This document shows, in pieces, positions 45,545 to 56,253 of a DNA stretch of 64,000 nt. The first letter of the stretch is position 1; each line of letters starts with the position of its first letter. A program made the position numbers and the translations under genes. Source of the stretch: Simmondsia chinensis (lineage: Eukaryota; Streptophyta; Magnoliopsida; Caryophyllales; Simmondsiaceae); contig JAGTTD010000020.1 of NCBI GenBank assembly GCA_018398585.1, positions 23,160,350 through 23,224,349 on the forward strand. The letters run 5' to 3'. Under the pieces are notes generated by a model. The model searched no databases and had not been told where the DNA came from. It worked only from the letters and a program-made list of their open reading frames with translations.

Positions 45545-45760
45545 TTGTTCGGGGTATTTATACCCGGCGATAATCTCGGCTCTTGGCGCTTATAAACGCC
45601 GATCTTCTCGGCGCTTATAAGCGCCGATATTTTTTGCGTCGTTTAAAAACGCCGAGAATTTTCGACGCTTTGTCTCGACGCATTTAAACGCCGAGATTTC
45701 TCGACGTTTGTATAAACGCCGATAATTATGCGCCGAGAATTGCCGTTTTTTGTTATAGTG
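45545..45760. repeat. CACTA right subterminal repeat array
   Basis: About ten copies of GGCGCTTATAA / AACGCCGA / TCTCGGCG-type words in alternating orientation run to the right terminus. The same core occurs in the left array. Confidence 0.75.
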
Positions 45761-46023
45761 TTAATGTTGAGTGAGAAGTTTTCTACGTAAAATTGCCTTT
45801 TGGTTTGTCTTTAAACTGATTTATATTTGTTCTGATGTACGTTCTTACTTATGTGTAGTGGTGTTTGTGAATTGCCCATCGAGTTTTGTGACAGTCATTT
45901 GTACCGAATGTTAAGAAATCAATTATTTCAAAACTTTAAAGTGATATGTGAAGGTCCTTGAATAATTTATGCTATGAAACGAAGTTATTGATTTCAGTTG
46001 CTGAGGAATAAAAAGCTCAAAAG

Positions 46024-48240
46024 ATGAACTCTGAAGCGATCTCAAGAGAGGTGATTAAGCCGTCGCAAGCAACTCCAACCCACCTTCGATATCACAAGCT
46101 TTCGGGGATTGATCATTCTAAAGCCCCTATCCTTGTGCCTATGATCTTCTTCTACTCATCTAACGACGCTGTTCTTGGGCCTAACTCCACACGTAAAACC
46201 AGTTTATCAGAAGAAGGATGCTCTCACCATATAAATTGGTGCATATCAACGTACCCAGTTAATGTCAGACTAAAGCAACTAAGAGATTCACTTGAAAAAG
46301 CATTGGCCTTGTTTTACCCGCTCGCAGGGCGAATCCAAGATGCTAATTTTATCCATTGCAATGATGAAGGTGTCCCTTTTGTGGTGGCCCGGATAGGGTG
46401 TCCTCTTGCAGATGTTGCCGAAAAAGTACAGGTAATACTGGTTTACAAGTACTAAATTAGTTTTGAATTTTAAGTTTAAATTAATGGGTGAAGACACATG
46501 AATTGTCTTATAAATATACTCCTTTACCCTAATGCGTGTTAGTCTTGAATTTAGCTCCCACCTCATACCGTATACATGTTGAGATAACTTCAATCCTGAG
46601 AGTAAGATATGTTGGGATTGACTATGTGGATTCTCGATCAACAAGACTCTATATCATATTAAGGAACTATTTATCCCAAATAATTAGAATAACAGATTAC
46701 GTTCTAAGAATGACTTGTACTGTTGCACTCAATCTTTATCCAATATGTCACGTTTCTTTTAGATAGATTACCAACTCATATGCCACCAGAGCCTGTTTGA
46801 CCAAACACCTTCAAGTTTGGTCATATTTGGGAACAACCTCTACACAGGATATCATCCTGTAGGGAAAAGGCTGGAACATCATTCCCTCCCAAATACTGCC
46901 TTGGTAAGAGTCTCTTTGAGGCATTGAGTTGTTGTTGTCAGTCTAGTTTGGTCAGAATTTGGATTGAATTATCTAATTTTGATTCAATATGTGCCCGTTT
47001 TTGAAATTTTTAAGAGGCATTCCATTTTAAATCTGATCGGAATCCAACTAGTAAAGATGAATGTATCGAAATCATATAACCATAATACATTATACAACGA
47101 TAACAATAATAAACCAAGTGCCTGAAAACCATAATACAGTATGTTCTTGGAAATGCGACTACACTCAAAGTTCAATAGGTATTCTCTTGGGAGGACATAA
47201 TGCAATATGATTATAAAACATTTTATCAACCTCTTCTTATAACTTATGTTTTTAAAATAATTGGTTTTTTAACAGGTTACCGAGCTTGACAAATTAGTCT
47301 CTAGCAAACTGGTAGGCGGCACCAAGTTACTCCTAGCCATCCAAGTGAACATTTTTGTGTGTGGTGGCTTGGCCATCGGGGTCTTCATGTCGCACAAGAT
47401 TTCCGACGCCTTTTCACTACTAATGTTTTTGAACACTTGGGCCGCGATTGCTAGTGGTGCTCACATAGGTGCAACTCAGTCGAGCCTCGTTTTTAACATG
47501 GCCAATATATTCCCTCCGCCCAGGAGATCGTGTCCTGAACCAAACTGTGTCACGGTAGCGATAAGGATCTCATTGCCAAGTGGTTCACGTTCGATGCCAT
47601 GAAGCTAGGTTCCCTTAGAGACAAGTATTCTAAGGGAAACTATACACCAAGTCGCTCTATGATATTATCAGCAGTTATTTGGAGTCGGCTTGTGGGTTAT
47701 ACTCAAGCCAAGGATGTCCAAAACCTAGTATTCTATCCTGTTAATATTCGGCCTAAGATTGGGGATCCGAGATCAACGATGCACTATTTCGGGAATGGAG
47801 CAGTGAGTGCTACTGTAAGGCCAGCTACAGACAGTAAAGACCTAATCGGTGAATTTGTGATCCAAACAAGGGAATCAATTGACAAAATAGACGGCGTTTT
47901 CTTGCAAAAGCTACAACATGGTGAACAAAACTTTACTTTTTCCATCGCACAACTCGAGAGAGATGGGAAAGAGGAAACAATGTCATTTTGTTTCAGCAGT
48001 TTGTGTAGGTTTCCCATGTATGAAGCCGATTTCGGTTGGGGAAAGCCTGTTTGGGTGATCTTTCCTACTTTATTATCGAAGAACACAGTGATGCTGATGC
48101 CAAGCTCATCTGGCGAGGACATCGAGGCTTTTATCAATTTGAGTAATGATGATATGGCCAAACTTGAAAACGATGAGCAATTTCTTTTACTGGTCAAATA
48201 GGATATTAGTAGATCGAAATCTTTTTCAGCTAGACTATAA
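46024..48240 (+). pseudogene. BAHD acyltransferase, duplicated copy with frameshift
   Basis: The duplicate of 24328-26544 has the same exon borders (46024-46431; 47276 onward) and intact splice sites. HXXXD (HKISD) is kept, and DFGWG retains Asp (ADFGWG), unlike the intact copy. A single missing base near 47557-47558, within the VTVRDKDL region, shifts the frame so that translation stops soon after. The original frame resumes at about 47599. A TAG at 48199-48201 replaces the Gln codon 15 residues before the normal end, while the old stop survives at 48238-48240. It is most likely a recent pseudogene. Confidence 0.9.
47094..47126 (-). mobile_element. 33-bp SINE stub in the BAHD pseudogene intron, copy B
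   Basis: Ortholog of 25398-25430, with flanks AACCATAATACATTAT and AACCATAATACAGTAT (47078-47093, 47127-47142). Confidence 0.7.
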
Positions 48241-49071
48241 CGGTCATGGCTTTTTATTACCTCTCATGTGAAATGTATATGTTAACTATAATTTAAATTT
48301 CTGTTATCAATAGTGATATCCTTTTAAATTAATGCAAAAAAAGGTTAATACAGTAGAACTTCTTTAAATTAATAATCTCTTTTAAATAATAAAATTCTTT
48401 GGTTCCAACTTCGGATCAATGTGCTAAATAAATAATTTCTATAAAACTATAAGATAATACATTTCAAATATTGGGACGCTTCAATGGTTCCATATAGAAG
48501 TTTTAGAGTAGACTCAACCTCCTTTTTTACCTATTGATATAATTAAAGTCTTGTGTATTACGAGCAGGCTCAGAGAAAAACGTATACACATTGCTCTATT
48601 TAAGAGGCAGAAAAAATACCCAAATAACAGAAGCACTCGACCCTTTATGGAAATTTTCCGTATATACAATACAACCCTTTCCCTGGCTAACAGACACATG
48701 AAAAAGAACAACCTTGCACTCTTCCGTACAGCTTTTCCTCGCATATTATTATCTATCATTCTAGAGTATACGATAGTGATGAGTTTCGTATTGACCCTTA
48801 AAGTATTAATTAGTTCAGTTGGCAACCCTAAAGTAGTGGTGTTCATTTACAACACTACAACTATTTTTTTATTTCTTTCAGATAAGTTCTGTTTACTCGT
48901 TCTGTATTTTTTTAGCTATTCAAGTAAGATAAACAACACAAAGGTGGAGTCGGTGAAACCTTTTCCTCGTGTCCCACTAAATGTGGACATACATTTAATC
49001 ACATCATTCAAGACTATATATTTTAATACTTCTTTTTTCAAAATCTTTTTATATATTATAGTCAAGTGTCT

Positions 49072-49308
49072 AACCAAAGAGGGTACCAACACGCCGTCAC
49101 CGAATCCTATTAGAATTCTAAAATTAAGTGTGCTTGGGCGAGAGCAATACCAGCATGGGTGACCTCCTGGGAAGTCCTCACCCTCAGTTTGGGGGCACTC
49201 GAAAACTGCCTCTCTTTAGGGGTAATGCCCTGAAGGGTAAAGGCTGCGTACATCCGTCCACCCCAAACCCTGCTTAGGAGGAAGCCCTTGGGGCACTGGA
49301 TATGTTGT
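49072..49308 (+). mobile_element. 5S-rRNA-headed SINE, copy B2
   Basis: Ortholog of 30762-30998 with flanks TATAGTCAAGTGTCT and TATAGTCAAGTATCT (49057-49071, 49309-49323). The 5S part is more decayed (AGAATTCTAAAATTAAGTG). Confidence 0.85.
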
Positions 49309-49364
49309 TATAGTCAAGTATCTCGGGTTTTAAAAGTATTTGAACTTCAATCTAAGTAATTTTA

Positions 49365-49927
49365 TAGGGCCGGCAAAATCTGAATCGATATGATAACATG
49401 ATACGGACACGACACTGACATAGCAGGTTTGAGTTGGGGCTTTTGAAGGCGGGTTGAATTTGGGTTGACCTGTTTAACACATTTAGGTAATTGGGTAGCA
49501 TTTGGGATTGACCCGTGTAACCTGTTTTCGATACGATTGACATGTTTATATAATTATATTATGTATTTAAATAATACATTATTGTTATTATATATATATA
49601 TTTTTGGAAGTTAAGATAATTTCAACTATATTTAACAATATTAACTTGATAATTTATTTTAACAGTTATAAATACAACAACTATTTATTAGTAGTATTAA
49701 TTATAAAATGCATTATTAATATATCTGTAAGTTGAAAAACTGGCATTTAATGAAAAAAAGTTACCAATATAATTAAATGGATAACTTGTGGGTTACCCAT
49801 TTAATAATTCGGTTGGATAAGGGTTCAAAGCTCCTAACTCGTTTAATAAACAAGTCGAGTTTAGGTTAACTCCATTTCTAAAAACCCTCGCATAGCACGA
49901 ACACGAACATGACACATTTGTCACTCC
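49365..49927. mobile_element. hAT-like MITE, complete copy B
   Basis: Starts TAGGGCCGGCAAAATC and ends GACACATTTGTCACTCC, with TAATTTTA on both sides (49357-49364, 49928-49935). Copy A is truncated (31055-31433). It is non-coding. Confidence 0.65.
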
Positions 49928-49935
49928 TAATTTTA

Positions 49936-52812
49936 ACAGGATATTATTTAATATTCTAGGATATAGGACAGAAAAAATAAGAAATCTTCCACTCCCTCAA
50001 AATATCTCAAACCTTAAATCTTGTAGTTTTAAAGCCTCATATAAAAGTTATCAAATAAATTAAAGGAAAAAATTAAAAAATAATTATAAGTATTCATGTA
50101 TTAAATTCAAAGGGACACCAATAAACAAAAATAAAATTCAATAAAAACCAATGTAGTAATATAGAAATTATATTTTTAAAATATAAACATAATCCGTGCA
50201 TCATATGAGATGATACTAGTGTTTCTTATAATGATAAAAAGTACAATATTTATTAGGAATCATTAATATATGAGGAAGAAAAAAGATGAGCTCGAACCCA
50301 AAGTCTTATGCTGATCAGTGAAAATGTTTTAACTGTTATATCAAACAATTTCGTTCTTTTTTTTTTTCTAAAATTGGTAATTTATCTTTCTATATATTAA
50401 TTTCATTCCCTCTTTCAAAAGCCTCCAATTGCCCGATCATGAATTTCTAAGCCATCACTTATCCTCCCTCTCTTAAGCCTCCACTCCCGCATATGTGAAT
50501 TTTAAATCGTCACTGCACCTTTGTTTTATTTTTAAAAAAAGAATAGATTAAATAATCCAAATACATAATAGAAATTAAAACACAATAAAATTTAATTTAA
50601 AATACGCATGAAAACTAATATATCTTCATATGCTAGTTTCCGCTTGCTTGCTTGTTCAGATTTTACATAACCCCAAATTTTGTCTTTTTTAAATTATTAT
50701 CCTAAAATTAACTTTTACATAATTTTCTAAATGATTTCTTTTTAACAATTTTTTAGTTGCCTAATATCCAACTTAAAATAAATTATTTATTAGAAAAAAA
50801 ATTTAAAATAAAGTTTTGAAAAAAATTAAAAATTACAAAAGGAATAAAAATTTAAGAATCAGAACATGAAAAATATTCTGGAAAAGTTATTATTCCAAAG
50901 TAACTAATATTTTTCAAAACAATTATTACAAGTGATTTTTCTATTTTATCAAAAAAATACCTTTATGTTATTTACTTTATAGAAATACAATAGTGATTGA
51001 CATAAAAATTAAATCAAAAATTTTACAGAAGATACATAAATCAAAAGATAACAAAATAGTTTTTAAATAATATAATTATTTCTATGAAAAAGTAGCTTTT
51101 TCAACAATTCAAATATGGTCTTTATTTCTATTTTCATAGAGAAAACACAAAATAGCAATAAAAATAAATTTTATTTCTTCAAAAATTACACATATATTCA
51201 AAATAAAAAATATAAAAATAAAAATCAAAAAAGGAAAAATAAAACATTAAAAAGAAATTATTTATTGAAAAAATCAAGAAGATGAATAAAAAAAATTTCA
51301 GAAAAAAAGAAATTACAACACAATCAAGAAATTTGAAAAGAATTCTAATTTTTTTCCCCAGAAAGAACCTGTAATTCTTCAAAACATGAAAAGGTTATAC
51401 GATAAACTTTTTTTTTTTTGTATGAACATTAGAAAGCCGGATAATATTATTTGATAGTTTGTAATTTAATAACTATTTCTTAAAAAAAATAAAAATATCA
51501 TTATCATAAATTCTATTCCATATATTAGAGTATTTTAGATGTAAATTTTTTCTATGCATCTTACGGAAAACAACTATTTTATATATTGATCGTATGTTTA
51601 AAAATTACACCATATATTAGCTCAAAAAATAAGAATAAAGCGTGCATCACATCGGAATTCGCTAGTATGTGGATTTAATTTAAAGTTAATTGACCCAGCT
51701 AATCTTACTAGATTTGCTTTTGCTCCTAATGATTTGATCTAGGCATGCTTTCTTATATATATATATATTGGCAGCTATTATTTTAACAAACAGAGGTTTT
51801 TTTTAAAAAAAATTATCTAAATTTTAGGTGCGGATTTAAAAAATTACCTACATTTTCTAATTTTTCAAAAAATTACCTAAACTTTTTAAAATGTTTCAAT
51901 TTTAAACCTTAATGGTAACGCTCTTAATATCCGTTAGTTTTTGTTGACGTGACTTTTGGGGGGAAAAAAAGAGAAAGTAATTTTAAAAAATTCGAATTTA
52001 TATATAAAATAATTATAGAACATTTGAATATTTTAACTATCTAAAAGTTTGTAAATATTTAAATTTAAAAAACAATTTATATTTTAAAAAAAATATTTTT
52101 AAAGTACCATGTTAGCATGTGACACTAAAAAGTTAGAAAAGTTAGGTAACTTTTTAAAATCACACCTAAAATTTAGGCGACTTTTAATAAAAACGAACCC
52201 GAATTTTTTTAATAATACTAAGGCAACACCAGGAGTATATAAGGCAATTTACAATTTAAAACAAATGATATCAAAATATAATTTTCTAATTTTAGGGAGT
52301 AGAAAAAATATTCTCATTTAAAAAAAAATAAAGTACAAAAATTAAGAATTATAAGACAAAAATATTCTTGCTCATAATTTGAGAAATGAATTTTGAAAAA
52401 TATAATTATAAAATAAATTTTTTACAGCATGATCGAACATGGGTATTATAGAAATGTCACCCCAAGTACTAGGTTTGGTCATACTGTGAAATTTTATCGA
52501 CCTAGCTTGCCTGATACAAGGAGTTCATTTATGAGGTTCACATATGAGTTCAAATAAACTTATCCGAAGCTATTCGACATGAAACAGAGTAGTTAATAAG
52601 TCGATATATTCATCTCCTTTTACAGTATATTCATGAACGTTAGATTTTGTTAGTATACTCATCTATATAGTCAAACTCCAACAATGCAATTTCGGAGAAA
52701 GACCTTTCATATCCTAAATTTCTGTATCTTGTCTTCTGCATCTTAATTGTGTTTTTGAATTCAAAATATGATTAGAGAGGGGAAAAAAATAGGATGAATA
52801 TAATAAATTTTA
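49936..52812. other. AT-rich stretch, no gene seen
   Basis: No coding region can be supported. Between about 51797 and 52200 the ends are similar in inverted orientation (ATCTAAATTTTAGGTG on the left, the complement of CACCTAAAATTTAGGCG on the right), which suggests a further Mutator-like MITE without a confirmed duplication. The rest is homopolymer-rich. Confidence 0.45.
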
Positions 52813-53290
52813 TGTTAGGAATATGTTTCAAAATTCCTTGGAAGTCTAAGTAGGGAAGCCGTGAGGAGGCCGATCGATCGGGTGAAGCTCGATCGATCGG
52901 AAATGTTACGTAAGTTTGGGACGCTTGCAGTGAGCTCACCGATCGATCGGCACCCCCCGATCGATCAGGAGCCGCGTTTCCACGTGTATATATATGCAGA
53001 CGTAGGGTTACGTGAAATCCTATTTCCAATCCAAAAATTCTTTTCCCAGCGGCACCGCACCAATCAAAGAGAGAGAGAGAGAGAGAAAATGAGTGATTGT
53101 AATTCTTCTTTTTGATTCAATAATAAAAGCTCCAATCTTCGCCCGTGGTTTTCTCTCCTCTCGATTGTAGAGCGGTTTCCACATAAATTGTTGTGTTCTT
53201 GTGTTTGATTCTCTTTAGTCTAATTTTACATCTCGATTGTAGTGGTATTTGATTCAAATTCAGTATTTGGGATTTCCACATTTCCTCACA
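52813..53290 (+). mobile_element. Solo LTR of the Tork-like copia family
   Basis: It starts TGTTAGGAATATG and ends TTTCCTCACA, with exact TTTTA duplications (52808-52812, 53291-53295). It contains four CGATCGATC(G/A) words and the shared downstream block 'cttcgcccgtggttttctctcc', as do the LTRs at 17525 and 56254. A (GA)n run occupies about 53069-53089. The solo form implies past recombination between two LTRs. Confidence 0.85.
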
Positions 53291-53651
53291 TTTTAAAATG
53301 CAAACAGAAAAATAAAACACGAGCGTAATTGTTGCGAGAGTTATGTTTGCGCTTCCCAATTCCAACTTTACAAAAATAAAGTAATTTAAAATGATTCAAA
53401 CTAAACAAACACGACGTTTAAAAATATAAATATCTACGTGCATCGCATTAAGAATATTATATTATTATAGCATAAATTAAGCTCAATTATATGATGGTCG
53501 TTTTCCATAGTGGCCAACAAAATTTTTTATTTATTTTTATTTATTTTTTATTTTTTATTTTATAGTGGCCAACAAAAATGCCCCAACTCTGGCGGTTTCT
53601 TAATGTGTCATGATATTGATGTCTATAAAATTATTTATATATATAGTTATT

Positions 53652-54558
53652 TGTTAGAGTATAAAATTATTCATAGGACTTCACCCATCAGCTTAAACTT
53701 TTGGGACAGATAGTTTCTTTGACATGGTATCAGAGCCTTTGTTGGCCAAGAGATTACGTGTTCGAATCTTAGCAGCCTGCACTTTCAATGTTATAACATA
53801 TTAAGCACAAGGTATGAGATTAGAGATGCCAATAAGGCGGGTAAAACCCGTTACCCGCGGGTATCAGCCCCGTTTGGGACGGGTACGGGCACGGGCATAG
53901 ATGGGGCGGGTAGCTGGTAACCCGTACGAGTAGGGTACACATGTCAATACTCGTCACGAGTATGGGGCCGGTACGGGAATAGGCTTGTACCCGCCCTGCC
54001 CCGTCCCGACCCAGACCCGCATGTACCTGCACCGCCCCGCCCCGTACTCACATATACCCGCCTCGTAATCACATATTGGAATTATCCTTTGTGTTATTTC
54101 ATATAAAATATTTCTTATGCAATTTACAAGTATGAATTCATGGTTATTATTGAAGGAAAAAAGAAAAAAATTTATGGGTAATAAGTTGGACATGGATAGA
54201 TAACAAGGTGGGTATGAAGAGGGCAAGGGCAGGTACGGCTAAGCAGATCCGGGTAGGGACGCGTAATGGGTTCGCGTTGGGTACCCGTGGGTAATGTGGC
54301 GGGTACGGGTACCCACTTCATATCCTTGGCGGGTAATGGGGCAAGTACGGGTATAGGATTTGGGTGACGGGTACGGGTATGGAGGAGGCGCCCCCGTACC
54401 CACCCCGCCCCATTGCTATCCCTATATGAGATAGGCCTGTGTACTATCCATGCTTCAAGTGCAATTGGCATTCGTATGAGAGGGCATGTTAGAATATAAA
54501 ATCATTTCTAAGCCTTCACTCATCAGCTTAAGCTTTTGGGACTGATGGTTCCTTGACA
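53652..54558 (+). mobile_element. TRIM retrotransposon with a nested hAT MITE
   Basis: Terminal repeats of about 72 bp (53652-53724, 54487-54558) start TGTTAGA and end TTGACA. A perfect tRNA-Met primer site TGGTATCAGAGCC follows the left one, and a purine-rich GAGAGGGCA precedes the right one. Flanks TTATT and TTATC differ at one base. The interior is non-coding and is interrupted by the MITE at 53821-54424. Confidence 0.78.
53821..54424. mobile_element. hAT-like MITE (GCGGGTA-rich), complete
   Basis: Exact 8-bp duplications TATGAGAT (53813-53820, 54425-54432) flank ends TAGAGATGCCAATAAGGCGGG and, inverted, TAGGGATAGCAATGGGG. The arms are rich in GGGTACGGGTA words. It lies inside the TRIM above. 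A partial relative is at 3613. Confidence 0.82.
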
Positions 54559-54904
54559 TTATCTAACTTATAATTGGTTCTTTAATACGATAACATAATC
54601 TCGTTAATATGGACATTACAAGTTCAAATCTTAGCAGCGTGTGTTCTTAACATCAATATAATTCTGGAATAACTTCTATTATGAGTTTGTACAATATCTG
54701 CACTTTACTCATTTGGATGTAGGGAGTCTAATAGAATTAAAATAGCTTTGGACCTTCATATAAAAGTTTAAGTTTTTAGAATAATTAGTACTTTACAATC
54801 AACAATTAATTATCAAATGAAATAACAGCCTTGTTGATTTTGCAATAGTTGATTTCTTGACATGATATCAAAATCTCGTTGGTTTTATACTTTACTATTA
54901 AAAA

Positions 54905-55198
54905 ATAATGTAACAGTTAATTGTTTTCACGTACCTTCACTGCCAGCTTAGTTTTTCATAATAGTTGGTTTCTTAACATGATATCAAAGCCTTGTTGATC
55001 GAGAGATTATAAGTTCAGATCCTAACAGCCCCCCTCTAAATATTAATATATTTCAAACATAAGGTATTGGTGAGTCTTTGCGTTATCCATGCATCAAACC
55101 CAAAGGTCTTGCCCGAGGAGGCATATTAAAGTATAAAATCAATCTAGACCTTTATCCGTCAGCATAAGCTTTTGAGACAGTTAGTTTATTTGTTGACA
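54905..55198 (+). mobile_element. Degenerate TRIM
   Basis: A primer-like site TGATATCAAAGCC follows a decayed left repeat ending TTCTTAACA (54978). The right repeat is 55124-55198 (TATTAAAGTATAAAATC to TTGTTGACA). Similar decayed pieces lie at 54728-54890, so several TRIM copies may overlap. Confidence 0.45.
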
Positions 55199-56170
55199 AT
55201 AGCAATTTTATTTTGTTGTTTTCTTCTGGCTTTGTTCGAATAATTTCCCCTGTACAACCGACCAAGTGGCTTCTAATATCGATTATATACTAAGATGGAC
55301 TAGTCCTTCGGGGACAGTGCTTCATGGCGGAGAACTTCAGGGACCAAAGAAGCACCCGGGTTCGATCCCCACCAAGGACAAATGTTTCCCCCTTGAAGGA
55401 AATCCTCCAAAGATCTCACGAACATTAAGAAAAACTAAGTCGGACTTATGATAAGCAAAGAAGCCCTTGCTCGACGCACAACAAGCATCAACAATGGTAT
55501 TGTTGAAGTGGAACGTGGATGGCGCCGCTTGTTGGTTTATGGCTTGAAACTCCACCTGGTACTTTTCGCCTTTTTTTGATATGAAAGATGATCAGAATAA
55601 TGCTACATACCACGAAAAAAGGGGCACGAAATGGCACAAGTGAGGCTTCAAACCCCAGAGCCCAGCATATAAGGCACTCCCCACCACCAATTGAGTTACA
55701 ACCCCCTTGTGAATCACTTGAGTGAATAAAATATATAAACTTTTTTTGTGATGACATCACCTCGTGCCTTTTTATGTTCCACTATCTCGTGACGTATAGA
55801 AGCGTCCAAGATGATAGTGGTGAACCCTCGGTTAAGGCTCAAGTCTCTTGATTCCAAAGTCTGATGCTGATGTTGAGTCGAGTCTTCCATCTAATGCTTT
55901 TTGCCTATTTTGCATGTTTCTAATTTCGTGTTTGTCTTTTGCTTTTTACTTGTTTGTCTAATATAATTTCTAATCTTTTGTATGATCTTGTGTTTTTTCT
56001 TACATCTGTATGCATTTTGTATCCTTTTTGAGGGTCCGCTTTAAGCTTTGGGCTTATTCCCTATAAAATCAAACTTATTTTTAATTTATTTTAAAATAAG
56101 TAAAATAATATTTTTTTTGCAAATTGTGTTTTACCTAATTTATTTGACACCACATCTTTCTTGAAAATGC
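55199..56170. other. No gene seen
   Basis: A non-coding stretch. No repeat boundaries were identified. Confidence 0.45.
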
Positions 56171-56253
56171 TACAACAGCAACAGACCTAGTGCCTCAAGG
56201 GAGCCTACGCGGGGTTGGGGGGTGGATATACACAGCCTTACCCTTTTAGGTAG

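Larger units (their letters stand above)
37816..45760 (-). mobile_element. CACTA (En/Spm) transposon, 7.9 kb
   Basis: The ends are CAATACAACAAAAAAGG on the left and, inverted, CACTATAACAAAAAACGG on the right, so the left terminus has CACTA altered to CAATA. TTA flanks both sides (37813-37815, 45761-45763). Subterminal regions at both ends are crowded with GGCGCTT / AAGCGCCGAGAA repeats. It encodes, on the minus strand, a TNP2-type transposase gene with disabling changes (41195-44668) and a second gene of the Transposase_24 type (38298-40891). Copy A lacks it. Confidence 0.93.
32304..49747. repeat. Tandem segmental duplication, copy B
   Basis: It matches 14705-31433 in order and orientation. 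B-only insertions are the foldback Mutator-like element (35767-37028) and the CACTA element (37816-45760). The right limit is only the point where copy A stops being available for comparison; the true duplicated block may extend further. Confidence 0.85.

Noticed and set aside
15325..49308. 5S rRNA genes
   Set aside because: All 5S-like segments are joined to a SINE 3' module, several have target duplications, and they are dispersed in both orientations. None has a terminator T-run directly after the 5S end. They are 5S-derived retroposons, not functional rRNA genes.
51179..51382. Phe/Tyr/Ile-rich minus-strand open frame of 67 codons
   Set aside because: Pure product of AT-rich sequence; no start context, no family and no conserved pattern.
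53954..54471. Minus-strand frames rich in Pro and Tyr
   Set aside because: They are translations of GGGTACGGGTA repeats of a MITE.
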